In this document: one piece after another, positions 33,489 to 44,299 of the stretch | Numbering within the stretch: position 1 is the stretch's first letter | Layout of the letters: every line of letters starts with the position of its first letter | DNA from: Branchinecta lynchi | Lineage: Eukaryota; Arthropoda; Branchiopoda; Anostraca; Branchinectidae | Length of the DNA: 64,000 nt | Reading direction: 5' to 3' | Assembly: GCA_023053575.1 (NCBI GenBank) | Contig: JAKZAP010000012.1 | Coordinates: 23,176,780 to 23,240,779 of the forward strand | Translations under genes and position numbers: made by a program | Notes under the pieces: generated by a model | Told to the model about the DNA's origin: nothing | What the model saw: only the letters and a program-made list of their open reading frames with translations | The model's database searches: none

Positions 33489-33945
33489 ACTGACGTTTAT
33501 GCCAACTGACGTTTATACCAACTGACGTTTATGCCAACTGACGTTTATGCCAACGGACGTTTATGCCAACTGACGTTTATGTCAAATGACGTTTATACCA
33601 ACTGACGCTTATGTGAAGTGACGGACTGACGGTAGGCGAACTGACGTGTAGCTGAACTGTCGGATTTTAGGATTACGTGAACTGACGTGTAGGTCTACTG
33701 ACGTTTATGTCAACTGACAGTAGGCGAACTGACGTTTGGTCAACTGACGTGTAGGGCAACTGACGTGTTGGCCAACTGACGTGCTGGTCAACTGACGTGT
33801 TGATGAAGTGACGTGTTGATCAACTGACGGATTTTTGGGGGTCAACTGACGTGTAGACGAACTGTCAGAGAATGTTGGCGTACTGACGGAATTCTGTGGC
33901 GAACTGACGTTTATGTCAACTGACGTGTTGCAGTACTGACGGGAC
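33489..33945 (+). repeat. Minisatellite, ~15-16 bp unit
   Basis: About 28 imperfect units of CAACTGACGTTTATGC, changing to CAACTGACGTGTTGGT further right. It includes AACTGTCAGAGAATGTTGGCG, similar in plan to AACTGTCAGAAAAAGTGGG at the outer end of the foldback element (about 26376). The shared design suggests that this array, too, is one arm of a foldback element. Confidence 0.8.
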
Positions 33946-34097
33946 CCCGGTCTAGAGCTTAGAGAATTGTTGAAAGAAGCATAGCCTGCTTCTGCTACAC
34001 AGTGTATGCTTCAGTATTCTAACAAAGCGACTCGTTCGTGATATTTTGAAACATTTCATTTAAAACAATCACAATTTCCGGTGTGTTCTCGTCGCTT
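33946..34097. other. Short unassigned spacer
   Basis: Between the minisatellite and a family A 3' end. Nothing recognisable. Confidence 0.3.
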
Positions 34098-34205
34098 TCA
34101 AAAATCATGGGCAACAGGGCCCAACCAGCGCAGTACTTTCTCCGCTGCATTTCTTCCACTTTTTCAAAATGACGGATTACAAATAAATTACTTACTTACT
34201 TATAG
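34098..34205 (+). pseudogene. Family A retrotransposon 3'-terminal fragment
   Basis: GGGCCCAACCAGCGCAGTACT matches the region near 43105. The end TGACGGATTACAAATAAATTACTTACTTACTTA matches the family 3' terminus with its (TTAC)n tail. Only about 100 bp of 3' UTR remains. Confidence 0.8.
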
Positions 34206-34944
34206 AATATTAAACATCTCTAAAACATTATGACTCACTCTGGCTGTTGTAGCCGCAAACTTAATGTCTTTGGACTGACCAGAAACATGAGCTGAAGATG
34301 GCTGTGGATTTATAGCTTAAAATTGTCACATGAAAAAACTTTGGAATCGTCAGGTTGGAATGTTGCAATCGGCACTGTTGGCAATGGCACAAATGAAAAT
34401 AAGGTATTAACGCCGGTCATAAGCTCAAAAAATCTCAGAAATCAGAATGAACTGATTAGTAGGACTTAGTTTGTAGGGCCAGTCGAAGTAAATAAACTAA
34501 ACTCAGAAAATCAAGATAAGCTGGTTACTCAGTCAAAAGCTAAATCAGAGGCTGATCGTCACCCGGTAAAGCCAGTAAGGCTAGTTCAGTCTCACCCAAG
34601 AAGCTTCGTTGGCATCTAGCTAGGACAGTGACGGTTCGAGAGGGTGAAGGGTGACAGAGCAAGGTTTCCGTACTATTGTAACGCCCCGCTTTACTGGAAT
34701 AACGGAGCTTTGCCAATGATCGATAGCATGGTAGCTGAGATGGGTTTCTGGGGCATGTATAGTGTATCGATGGTCCGTAGTTAACGCTTTACGCGGACCG
34801 CCCAGATAAAGCCTTAGAACACTCAAATACGAAATACAAATAATTTACTTTAAAAAAGGTGACTAAAAAGCTTAAGCTAAAAGAACTGTTCAGACCCAGA
34901 AGGGATCTTCAGGGGCGGTTCGAAGTGCTTTGGCATGGCTGGGG
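34206..34944. other. Region without a recognised gene
   Basis: No domain-bearing ORF and no repeat boundary. Open frames of at most 68 codons. Possibly host sequence. Confidence 0.35.
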
Positions 34945-37130
34945 ATGATATGATATTTATTTGTCTTCAGAGCCAAAAGGCCATACAAACACACATAAAT
35001 AACAACATGTAAATACAAAATAAACGGTCACACTACTACACTAAATCCCACTCAAACACTTTTCCCTGTGCCGACTGGCCACTCTGAGGAACCTCGCCAG
35101 GTTTCTTGTACTAAGAAAATCCCTACTCCGCATAATATTTACCAACCACTTTCTCCCATGAATCCCTCCCTTAAAAATTTCCTCCCTCAGATCCTCAATT
35201 TCATCACAACCAGACATAAAATGAATTAGATCCTCATCTCCCTCACCGCACATTGGACAAAAGTAAGGACCAGATTTCTCCCTTACACTTCCCAAATACT
35301 TTCTTCTTTCACCAAGTGGCAAGCTATCTGCCCTCATATTTAAGATTAGTTTCATTTCCTCTTTTTTTAGACCCGCTTTAAAATAAATTTTTTCACCCCA
35401 AATCTCTTTAGCCGCTGCATACAAACTCAAGGATCCACTATCTCTTATCCTAGCTAACCAAACCTGGATTTCTTGGTCAATTAACCTACTACTAACTTCT
35501 TTTGAAACAAATCCTAACTCTCTCCCCGGACCCTCCCCTCTGTTCCACATATAACCAAGCCCGCAACTATCTAATATTGAACGAATCTGGAAAGCCCAGG
35601 AATCGTGTGTTTCGTCCTTCAACGACTCAAGATACGCATCTTTCAATAGTCTTTCACCCGGCAATATTAATATCTTTTCCCAATACTTAATCATTTTTAC
35701 TAATCTAATACTCTTCAACGACCTTAAGCCTAGATCCCCCTAACCACCAATCCTTTAATTTTATTACTTAGACCTAGTGCCCTTTTAAAATAACTTAACT
35801 GTAACTGTTCTAACTTTTCCCCCTGACAAAAACCCCATATTTCGGCCGCATAATGGACTGCCGGCAACACTTTCATATTAAAAATATCCTTAAATACCTT
35901 TAAATTACAACTCCTTCTTATATCACTTCTAAGTATCATGTTGACACACCTTTTACCTCTAGCTATACGAAATTCTACATGCTTCCCCATTTTCCCCTTT
36001 GCGCTAAACTTGCATCCAAGATACACCCATTCCTCCTTCACCTTCAAGTTTCTCCCACCATAATTAAATACCACACTGTCTTTAATTTTTCCTCCTTTCC
36101 TGAATACCACCACCACCGTTTTATCCGTATTCAATTCTAATTTTTTAACACTTAAATAATCTTCTAATAAATCAATCAACTTTTGAAGTTTCTCCGGGCT
36201 TTCGGCGACCAGGACCATATCGTCAGCAAACAAAAGGACACACAATTTTACAAGGTTTAGGGTTACCATTGGAGCTCCTCGTCCCTCCAAATACTCTTCA
36301 ATGTCATTCAAAAACAGGGCGAAAAGCTTCGGCGATAGGGTGCAACCCTGTTGAACTCCAATATACGATCTTGCGCTCCTTGAAAATTTTCCCATCACTC
36401 TTACCACACAAGCCACCACCTTATACATTTCAACTACAATCAAAACAAATGCTACCGGTAGACCAATCCTTACTAAATACTCTACAAGCAACGCTCTACT
36501 AACGTTGTCAAAAGCCCCCTTTAGATCCACAAATGCTACGTATAATTTTCCACCTCTATTTTTCAAATGTTTTTTCACCAGTGCCTTTAAAACGAAGATC
36601 TGATCTAAGGTACTAAACCCCTGCCGAAATCCTGCATGGATACTACTTAATAGCTGCGTTCTTTGTCACGGGAGTTCTCACCGGTGGTCTCCGGTTTTTC
36701 TCATAAGCCGTTTTTGCATCCACCGGTGACTTCTCACCGGTCAATTAACCCGTTTTTGAACTAACCAGTGTCCGGTTTTATCTCCCCAGTGCGGACTAAC
36801 CAGAACCTGCTCGTGAGCCTGGCTTCAGCGAGGAGTTAGCCGGTTTTCATCAACTCACCAGTGAACCAAAAGAACGCGTTTTAAGGGAAGAACCGGACAC
36901 TGGTGACTAAACACCAGTGACAGCTCGGAGTGCAACGAACGCAGCTAATATATTTTTCTTACCCAACCACTCACTTAACCTCTTATCAATAATCCTGCAA
37001 TAAATCTTACTAATACTGTTTCCTAGATGAATCCCTCTATAATTACTGTGATTCTCCTTATCCCCCTTCTTGAAAAGAGGAATCATTATAGACGTCTCCC
37101 ATTGGCTAGGCCAATGGATGAATACCTCAA
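34945..37130 (-). pseudogene. Non-LTR retrotransposon RT with C-terminal zinc knuckle, 5'-truncated, interrupted by a MITE
   Basis: Right to left: IPLFKKGDKENHSNYRGIHLG near 37070, the RT segment AGFRQGFSTLDQIF near 36620, VDLKGAFDNVSRALL near 36520 and QQGCTLSPKLFALFLNDIEE near 36320. The catalytic LFADDMVLVAES lies near 36210 (FADD intact). Then LNTDKTVVVVF near 36120 and WVYLGCKFSAKGKM near 36020. After a frame break near 35725 the second part (35718-35041) ends with CPMCGEGDEDLIHFMSGC, a CCHC-type knuckle typical of several non-LTR clades. The minus-strand 3' end has AATAAATATCATATCATATC at about 34945-34970. The element is cut at 36653-36945 by a MITE. Removing it with one target copy restores the frame. 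Otherwise well preserved. Confidence 0.85.
36653..36945. mobile_element. MITE-3 (293 bp) inserted in the RT gene, TAATA duplication
   Basis: Ends GCTGCGTTCTTTGTCAC and (complement) GCTGCGTTCGTTGCAC, flanked on both sides by TAATA (36648-36652, 36946-36950). The inside is built of ACCGGT/CACCGGTG and CCGGTTTT motifs. Precise removal of 293 bp plus one TAATA leaves an open RT frame across the junction. It is therefore a recent insertion into an already integrated retrotransposon. No ORF. Confidence 0.9.
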
Positions 37131-38569
37131 AACATACAACTGGCTAATGTCCGGCAATGATACCGAAAAAAAAAACAATAGACAAAAAACACAGCACTAG
37201 AGGTTCAAGAAATATGAACATGCATTTTAAAAGATGAAGCAAAAGGTAATTACAGAAATAAAACAAAGAAATAATTGGAAATCCAGCATAATCTTCGCAT
37301 AAACTTTTACTTGAGAGAGCCAAGTCACGGTATCATCGCAGCTTCTGACGTATGTGTTCAAGAGAAACTTAAATTGAGCGCTGCAGGCGAAATTGTTTCA
37401 ATAAAAGCAAAATTTAACTCCTTTTCGTACAAGTTCAAGCTTTTAATGTGGCTTAGACCCCAAATCTCAAGTTTAAAACCTCGCCTAAATGACGCACCCT
37501 CCAACTAAACAGACAATACGGTAGGTAGAGAAATGGCGCCACGAACTTTTTCAAATCCGCCTTTTTTTTGCATAATTCAACTACTTCCCATGCCAATTTT
37601 GCTTTGAAGGTGGCTCAGATCCTCAAGCAGCAGCTTCCATGGTATGTACTTAAGACAAAGTTAAACTGAGCATCGCAGGTGAAATTTTTTTAATCCGATT
37701 TCTTAGTGACACATTTAAACTACTTCACATACAAATTCTAGCTTTAATGTTCTAGCTTTAATGCTTCAGTTAAAAATCTCAAGCTTGAAACTGCATTTAA
37801 AAGACGCACGCTTCAACTGTATAGAAAATAGGCTACTAAGAAAGGGGCCACAGGCAAAATCTTTAAATCCGCCTACTATCTTGGCCGGCTTGTGTTAAAA
37901 ACTGAGGAACAACTAGACAAGACATTAAAAAAAAAATCCACCTTTTTGTGCTAAAGAATAGGAGTTGTTATGCACTAAACCGGATAGGCCGGTGTTCAAA
38001 CTTTGCGCCGCAGGCAAAAAGTTTGAAAATCAGTACATTTTCTGCTAAAATACAGAGGTTTTGGGATAAAACCAGTTGCGTTCAAATTTTGCCCAACAGG
38101 GTGAAATCAACGTTTGGTAACTGCATTTGTGTCATTCTGACAAGCTCGAAACATACGACTGTCAGACGAAGTATCTCAAAACTGTCTTACGACTGACCCT
38201 AAGATACGACTAAAAAATCGCTTTCTAAACAAGGCAAGAAACGGGTCACATGAATGCAAATTCATGATTTGGTGTCATTCTGCACACTCAAACATACGAC
38301 GGTCGTTCAGATAAACTCAGAACATACAACTAGTAATCTGACAAGCCATGTGACTAGGAAATGCCATTTGCAGGCAAAACTCAGGTTCGGTCACTGCCTT
38401 TATGTCATTTTGGCAAGCTCAGTCACACGACAGTCATACAGACAAGCTCTAAACATACGACTGAGAGCACGATTCTCTGAAGCATGGGGGGTGAGTCACC
38501 CCACGCCCCCCCCCCCTTCGAACTGCCCCTGGAGATCTTGCCTTACAACACATCATAAGATGTAAGCTA
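37131..38569. repeat. Degenerate repeats with ACATACGACT phrases
   Basis: The phrases AAACATACGACTGTCAGACG (38150), CAAACATACGACGGTCGTTCAG (38286), AGAACATACAACTAG (38319) and TAAACATACGACTGAGAGC (38451) recur, as do GTGTCATTCTG and TATGTCATTTTGGCAAGCTC. This indicates a decayed tandem array of ~100-150 bp units over 38080-38470. The left part (37140-38080) has GCGCCGCAGGCAAA/GCGCTGCAGGCGAA phrases and no gene. A C-tract lies at 38508-38517. Confidence 0.45.
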
Positions 38570-38587
38570 GGTCAGACTAGTCTGACC
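38570..38587. repeat. Perfect 18 bp palindrome
   Basis: GGTCAGACTAGTCTGACC is exactly self-complementary. The surrounding 60 bp repeats GACCTGAA-type words. It may be a remnant of an inverted-repeat element; no function is evident. Confidence 0.6.
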
Positions 38588-39359
38588 CTAACTGACTAGC
38601 TTGAACACACACACCTGAAGTCAAGACCTGAACCAACCGACCTGAAGTGGAGACCTTAAGTGACCTGAACCATACTTTATAAAGCTCGACACAGCCCAAT
38701 ACCTACACCGTCACTCTGACAAGCGTTGCCATCAATCCCAATCACAACTTACGGTTTGACCTGGCCATGTGTCTTTGATAAGGCTGGTAGAGTTAGATTC
38801 GAGGACCATGGTCTTTTTTCAAGGAGAGCAAAAGATTTTCTAGATTTTGACTCGCATGACAATCGTTACAATATGTTCTGAGATTGTGAATCTCTAGAGA
38901 ATCGTGTCCTCAGTCGAATATTCCGAGATTATCGTCTGTTTTAAGCTCTATCAGAGTTACAGCTATATGCCTTGACCGTGGGAGAATTGGAGAATCGTAT
39001 TCTCAGTCGTATATGACACAATCTGTTGTCATCTGGAGATGAAGTGATTAGATGGTCGTATACTTTCAGTTTCTCATATTGACAGCCTTAGTAGGCCTTA
39101 GTAGGCTGTCATTATGATGGAACATAACCACACAGCAGCGTCTTGGAAGACGTCTTGAGACGTTTGAACGTTTGGAGATTCACCATCTTAGGACGTTCAA
39201 CGTCTTGGCTGACGTCTTAAGACGTTCATGATCTTAATCATGAACGAAGCGAGGAGTCGCAATTTGAGTTCAACTTTATTGTCAAACGTTTCGGTTGAGT
39301 TTCCAACGATCCATTGTCGGTTAGCGCTCGACCGTTGGATTTTCCAGTGAAGGTCACCA
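38588..39359. other. Unassigned; ACGTCTT-rich stretch before the family A element
   Basis: 38588-39110 has no recognised feature. 39140-39245 repeats ACGTCTT/AAGACGT words in both orientations (GGAAGACGTCTTGAGACG, GACGTCTTAAGACGTTC) and ends with the hairpin-like CATGATCTTAATCATG. It may belong to the 5' UTR of the downstream retrotransposon. Confidence 0.35.
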
Positions 39360-40502
39360 GCTGTGACCGTTGACAATCTTTACCAAGCTTGTGTTTGTGG
39401 AATGGCGCCAAGGCAATGATGAAATATCTGCTAGTCTGATGTACCACCCTGCTCTGACTCGGGTGTTGATCCTACTTCAGTCAAAAAGATTGCTGCAGAA
39501 TTTTTCACTGCTGAAGCGATTGCTGCTGCAAAAAAGTTATTGTGGACTTTTCCCGACGAGCTCCCTCCAAGAAGAAATACACATGTCAATCATATATGTG
39601 ACATTATCGATGCTTTCCGTCGTTGTGATGATTTGGACGTTGCCATTCCCCACTTCGTCATACGGCTGCCAAGCGAGGTTCCAGTCGTTCCAGCAGTTGC
39701 AATTTCCGTGCTGACTAGCCAGCTGAGTTCTGTTGCTAATGACGTCCACTTCATTGCAGAAAGGGTCGCTACCCTTGATATTTGCGCTGCGGTCTCCACA
39801 CCTGTCGAGACTATGACGGCCATTCAGTATCTACCACCCTCCGATACGCACACTGTTATTGTAAATAATATCCCTTCCGATCTTCTTAACATCGATTCCA
39901 GGACGCAGCGCATAGACACCATCGAAGGTAACCAAGGGATCACGAATGTTAGAGCCAACACTCAAAGAAACCGTCTTATCGTACACACTTCAAGTGCTTC
40001 TTTTGCGGAGGTTGCTGCGAGATCGTTTACTAAGGGTCTGCCAGGAGGGACTACTGCCAAAGTACTATCTCCTAAATATTTTGGTGTTGTCCTAAGCGTT
40101 CCAGCCACCATAACCGCTGACGCCTTGAAATCCCTTATTCCTGAACCTTGTGAAGTCCTGGCTATATCTGACTCGCGTTTATTCAAAATCGGTTTCAAAA
40201 ATCAAGTTGCTCTCCTTTCGGCCATAAAAATCGGGGTGAAAATAGGGTATGAAGTTTTCCGTATCCATGAATTCCACCGAATGCCAAAGCGTTGCTTTAG
40301 CTGTCAGTCACCAAATCATGGCATAGCCCAATGCCCGCATCCGTCTGACTCATCAAAATGCGCGCGTTGTGCTGGTTGTCACAGTTATAACAAAGACTCG
40401 CATTGCTCCCTTCCTCCGAAATGTGCTAACTGCGACGGCTGTCACGTTTCCTTCAGTCTCAGATGCAGTGTAATGAGGAAAGCAGTGGCTATTGCTAAAT
40501 AA
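39360..40502 (+). pseudogene. Family A non-LTR ORF1 (zinc-knuckle nucleic-acid-binding protein)
   Basis: The open part is 39540-40502. Upstream codons (VDNLYQACVCGMAPRQ near 39367, then FFTAEAIAAAKK near 39505) appear to belong to the same protein after one small indel. The last third carries three Cys/His knuckles: CFSCQSPNHGIAQCPHP near residue 253, CARCAGCHSYNKDSHC and CANCDGCHVSF. This is the gag-like RNA-binding arrangement of many non-LTR ORF1 proteins. Its TAA overlaps the ORF2 ATG (TAATG at 40500-40504), a known junction type for termination-reinitiation in non-LTR elements. The first codon of the 39540 frame is TTG, not ATG, so the true start lies upstream. Confidence 0.75.
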
Positions 40503-43088
40503 TGAATTGTCAGAAAAAGAAACTCCGCTGTATTTCTCTAAATGTAAATGGCACAAAGGACAAAGATCTATTATTTGATGATTTGCTCAGTAATTCGGAC
40601 ATACTTTGCCTTCAAGAGCATCTTCTGTCAACACCTAGCAGCGAAAGCTTGCGCCGATCACGTGAACATTTCGTGTTCATACAGCTGGCAATGAAAACTA
40701 GAGGCCGTCCTTCCGGTGGATTAGCCATTTTTGTTCGAGCCAGCGAGTGTTCAGCACCAACAAGACTGTTCCAGTCTGGGCGATATGCTCTTGCCGTTCA
40801 TTGGACAATATTGTTCTTGTTAACGTATATTTACCTTGTGACCGGCGGAACATTGCATCACATAGTTCATTTGCCAAGGCTTGTCAGAAAATCAGAACAC
40901 TTATATCGGACATTTCACGGAAAGGAATGAAATGGGCTCTTGTTGGGGATGTCAACACTGATCTTCTAACTTCTTCTACACGGACTGACTTGTTTTTGAT
41001 TCTTTACCTGTAACTCACAGTCTCATTCAGAAGTCTCTACCCTTTTCATACATACATATTCGTGGCGTTAATGTTTCCAACCTTGATCATTTGATTGTTT
41101 CTGAACCATGTCTCATTGACGGTATTGTTGAGGTTGATGAGGAGAAGATTGAGGACTACCATCTGCCTCTGTCTTTCTGTTTGGTTGTCCCAATTTTTGG
41201 AATCAGTTGTCCAAATCCCAAGAAGGCCTGGATCCAAAGGTGTAATTGGAATCGTATAGATGTCGTGCTCTACATTTCTACGTTAACTAATCTTCTCTCG
41301 CTTTTAAAAGTTCCTTTTCACCTTCTTCAGACTGGTATAGCCGCTACTACTTCATCCGTTGATATTAATTGCTATTATAGTGAGCTTTTCCATTGCTTGA
41401 AAGTGGCAGCCGATATTGCTGTACCGACTGAGAAATTTCGAGATGGAAAAAGGAAGCCTATTTGGAAAGTCAGTCCTGAAGTTAAAAAGACGAAAAATAC
41501 GGCAAAATTTTGGCAAAAAATTTGGATTGCTTGTGGATGCCCAGGGAATGGTAGGCTACTGTTTTTAATCTGAAAGCTAAAACGAAGCATGAATACAAAT
41601 CTTCACTTAAAAATGCTCGTTTTAATGGCTTAGATGCTCCAACTGACAAAAAAGCGTGGCAAAAGGTCCTTCGGACAGATAAAGGTTCAGCTGTACCTCC
41701 TTCCGCACTAACTACGGCTGACTGGACCAGCCACTACAGTGGGCTATTCAGTGGTTGCAAAAATCAAATTCAGCAGCACTATGAAAATTTACTTCTTAAA
41801 TACCTACCAAGGAAGATATTTCAACCCTATGTTCTTCCCGTGACTTGTTCTTCTATCGAAATAGCTTTCCAAAAATTAAGAAGAACTGGTTCCACAGATT
41901 CTGATGGCCTTAGTGCCGATTTTTTCAAAACTGAGTGTCCAGCTTTAACACAACACCTCCAACTTCTGTTTCAAATTTGCTTATGCCAGGGTTTGGTTCC
42001 GAATAGTTTCCTCTCGGGTACTGTAACATTGGTGATTAAGCTAGCGAAAGACACAGACCTTTGCAAAAGCTATCGACCAATTACAGTTTCTTGTACCATA
42101 AGCAAAGTCCTGGAATACGTCCTTCTTCCAGAATTAATTGAAAAATGTCGTTTTGGTTCAATGCAGCTTGGATTCCGTTCGAGCGCCAGTTCTGCGCACG
42201 CTCATCACATATTAACAAAATTGATGAAGCAGGCTACCCGCGAGAAGTCTGCTATTCATATATGTTCTATAGATATAGCTGGTGCTTTTGACAATATAAC
42301 GCATTCTCAGGCCCTCTTCTCTCTGATTACTTCTGGCGTGAATCTGTCTGTTGTCAGTCTGTTAAAATTTTGGTATGGTCATTCCTCAGTAAAGTTAAAT
42401 GGCAAGGTAGCTTGTCAGAGATTATTCCTGTCCGAACTGGTGTTCGCCAAGGGGGGAGTCTTATCTCCCTATATTTTCAAATCGGCCATATTTTCTTGTC
42501 CCAATTCCTTACACCCAGCTTACTTTTAAAAAGACCATGCCTTAGCTTACACGGACGACTTGCTCTTAGTAAGCCGTACCAGATCCACACTCACCAAAAA
42601 TGTCTGTAAGCTGTCGTCGGAACTTCTCAAAATCGGTCTTGAAGTTAACCTCTCAAAATGTGAGTACCTGCATTTCAACCCTTCGTCAAATAGTTTGAAT
42701 GCTAAAGCTTCTATCTCTCTTGGATCGTTCGTCGCCAGATCAACAGAATCTCTACGATGGCTTGGCATAACATTCAAATCCTCGTTGTCAAAATTTTGCT
42801 CTTCGGTTGTTCAAGAAGGTTCTAGATCTTCCCCAACCGGGGGCGCTATAATCGTAAAGCTCTGGGAAAATTGTACAGCACCTTCTGCGCTCCTTCTATA
42901 CTATTTCGTTCTGGTTTCACTCATGTTCTTCGAAAGAAGGAGATAAAAAAGATGAGATCATGTTATTTTAAATATGCAAAGCACCTGCTCCACTTGTCGA
43001 AATTATGCCATAACCATACTTTGACGGAGAAGTCCAAAATTCAAGATGCAAGTGTTACCTTTTTGGATGTTTCTTCGTCGCTATAAAA
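40502..43088 (+). pseudogene. Family A non-LTR ORF2 (endonuclease + RT), near full length, frameshifted
   Basis: Endonuclease: CISLNVNGTKDKDLLFDDLL near 40530, LCLQEHLL near 40605, RPSGGLAIFVRA near 40710 and ALVGDVNTDLL near 40935. RT: SSIEIAFQKLRRTGSTDSDG near 41850, SYRPITVSC near 42070, LGFRSSASS near 42165, SIDIAGAFDNI near 42265 and GGVLSPYIF near 42455. The catalytic box is AYTDDLLLVS near 42546 (YTDD). C-terminal VLRKKEIKKMRSCYFKYA lies near 42920. Frame breaks lie near 40830, 41010, 41573, 42430 and 42529. The 3' UTR runs to a (TTAC)n tail at about 43241-43259. With ORF1 this is the most complete of four copies in the window (others at 1180, 19780 and 34098). Clade not decided. Confidence 0.85.
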
Positions 43089-43259
43089 AAATCATTGACA
43101 ACAGATTCCAACCAGCGCACGAACTTCTACACTGCTTCCTGGCTGACGATTGAAATTAAGTGTCTTTTTGTGTATGTTTATGTGTTTTATTTATTTTCTT
43201 CATTTACTCCGCTTTCTGAAAACGGCGGGTTATAAATAGATTACTTACTTACTTACTTA

Positions 43260-43439
43260 AGAAGTTTAAATTTTAAATTTAATTCTTAAGATGATTGACA
43301 CTTTAATTGCTTTGTAGGTATAGTCATAGAGTCTGAAGTGAATCTTCTTGACTTGCAAACCTTTTGACACGATGTGTACACCATGTGCTGTAATTCTTGG
43401 TCCTGATTATCTTCACAGTAACTGCGGGGTCTTGCAAAA
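43260..43439. other. Short unassigned spacer
   Basis: Between the family A tail and a tRNA-like segment. No feature seen. Confidence 0.3.
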
Positions 43440-43514
43440 GGTTGGAGTGTCGCGGGATCAAACCGGGAACCTTTTGGTCACGAGTCCAGTGCTCTACCGA
43501 AGTCGCCACGGAGG
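43440..43514 (-). ncRNA. tRNA-like segment, probably a SINE head
   Basis: On the minus strand it reads GTGGCGACTTCGGTAGAGC, like a box A / D-arm. Then ACTGGACTCGTGACC, an anticodon-arm-like piece with CGT in the loop position. Then GGTTCCCGGTTTGATCCC, a box B / T-arm. The acceptor ends do not pair well and no mature 3' end is evident. It is more likely the RNA polymerase III promoter of a tRNA-derived SINE, or a tRNA pseudogene, than a working tRNA. Confidence 0.5.
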
Positions 43515-44299
43515 GTCGTGCTAGTAGGCTGGAGAAAGCACTAGGTGGAGTGCCTACAAGACAACACTGAGCGCGGGAGACTAGTGACGCATTGCGAACA
43601 AGTATCTCTAGTGGCAAATTGGGCTACATTTCCACCCGACCGTTGGCTATAGTCAGTTGTGGGCGGGACGAGAGAGGGAAAACCAATCGTTCGGAAAAGG
43701 TCCGGTTGGCTGTGCTCACGAAGCACTACTCTCTCCAGAGACACAAGCGATTTGTTTCCAATCTGTTTATTACAAACATGCACGTAATCAAGATCTGTCC
43801 TCAGAGAGCAATACCGTTAGCGATGATCGTTGCGTGTATGGCTTGACTCAGGAAACAGAGGCTTTGCACTTGATCGATCGAGAGATACGTGACTGGATGC
43901 GATGATAACCCCTTTTGCCGTTGATTCTAGGGGGAGTTTTTAATGAGCACGCTAGAAACTGGCGTCAATGTTTACGTGTTTCTGGCCACGGCAAGCGTAT
44001 GTTGTTGTTTGCGAGTCTAAGAAATTCTGTGGTTTTTAATGAACGCGCACACGAGACAAGGGGAGGCCTACGAACCTCTCCGCATGACTAACATACCTCG
44101 GATGCTTCGGAAGAGTTTACTGCTCCACAAAACCAAATATATATACTTAATGCTTAAACACACAAATACAATATTGAGATACCAAAAATGAACACTTTAA
44201 GGATCATTAGCAACTGTTTGGTGTTTTGGCGGTTTGTTATGGTAGCAGTGTGTTGTTTACTCGAGGGGAACGCTCTGGACTATTATTGAACACGTAAGA
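43515..44299. other. Region without a recognised gene; left copy of a ~115 bp direct repeat
   Basis: No supported gene. The interval 44109-44222 (AGAGTTTACTGCTCCACAAAACC ... TCATTAGCAACTGT) recurs at about 46796-46912, so the two copies flank the RT element between them. Open frames of ~80 codons around 43540-43900 lack recognisable domains. Confidence 0.4.

Noticed and set aside
33489..33945. CRISPR-like array of short regular repeats
   Set aside because: The units are contiguous and ~15-16 bp, with no unique spacers of constant length and no cas genes. This is a eukaryotic minisatellite.
39540..40502. Host zinc-finger gene
   Set aside because: The Cys/His knuckles are gag-like, and a TAATG junction leads into a non-LTR endonuclease/RT.
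43440..43514. Functional tRNA gene
   Set aside because: The acceptor stem does not pair and the 3' end is not tRNA-like.
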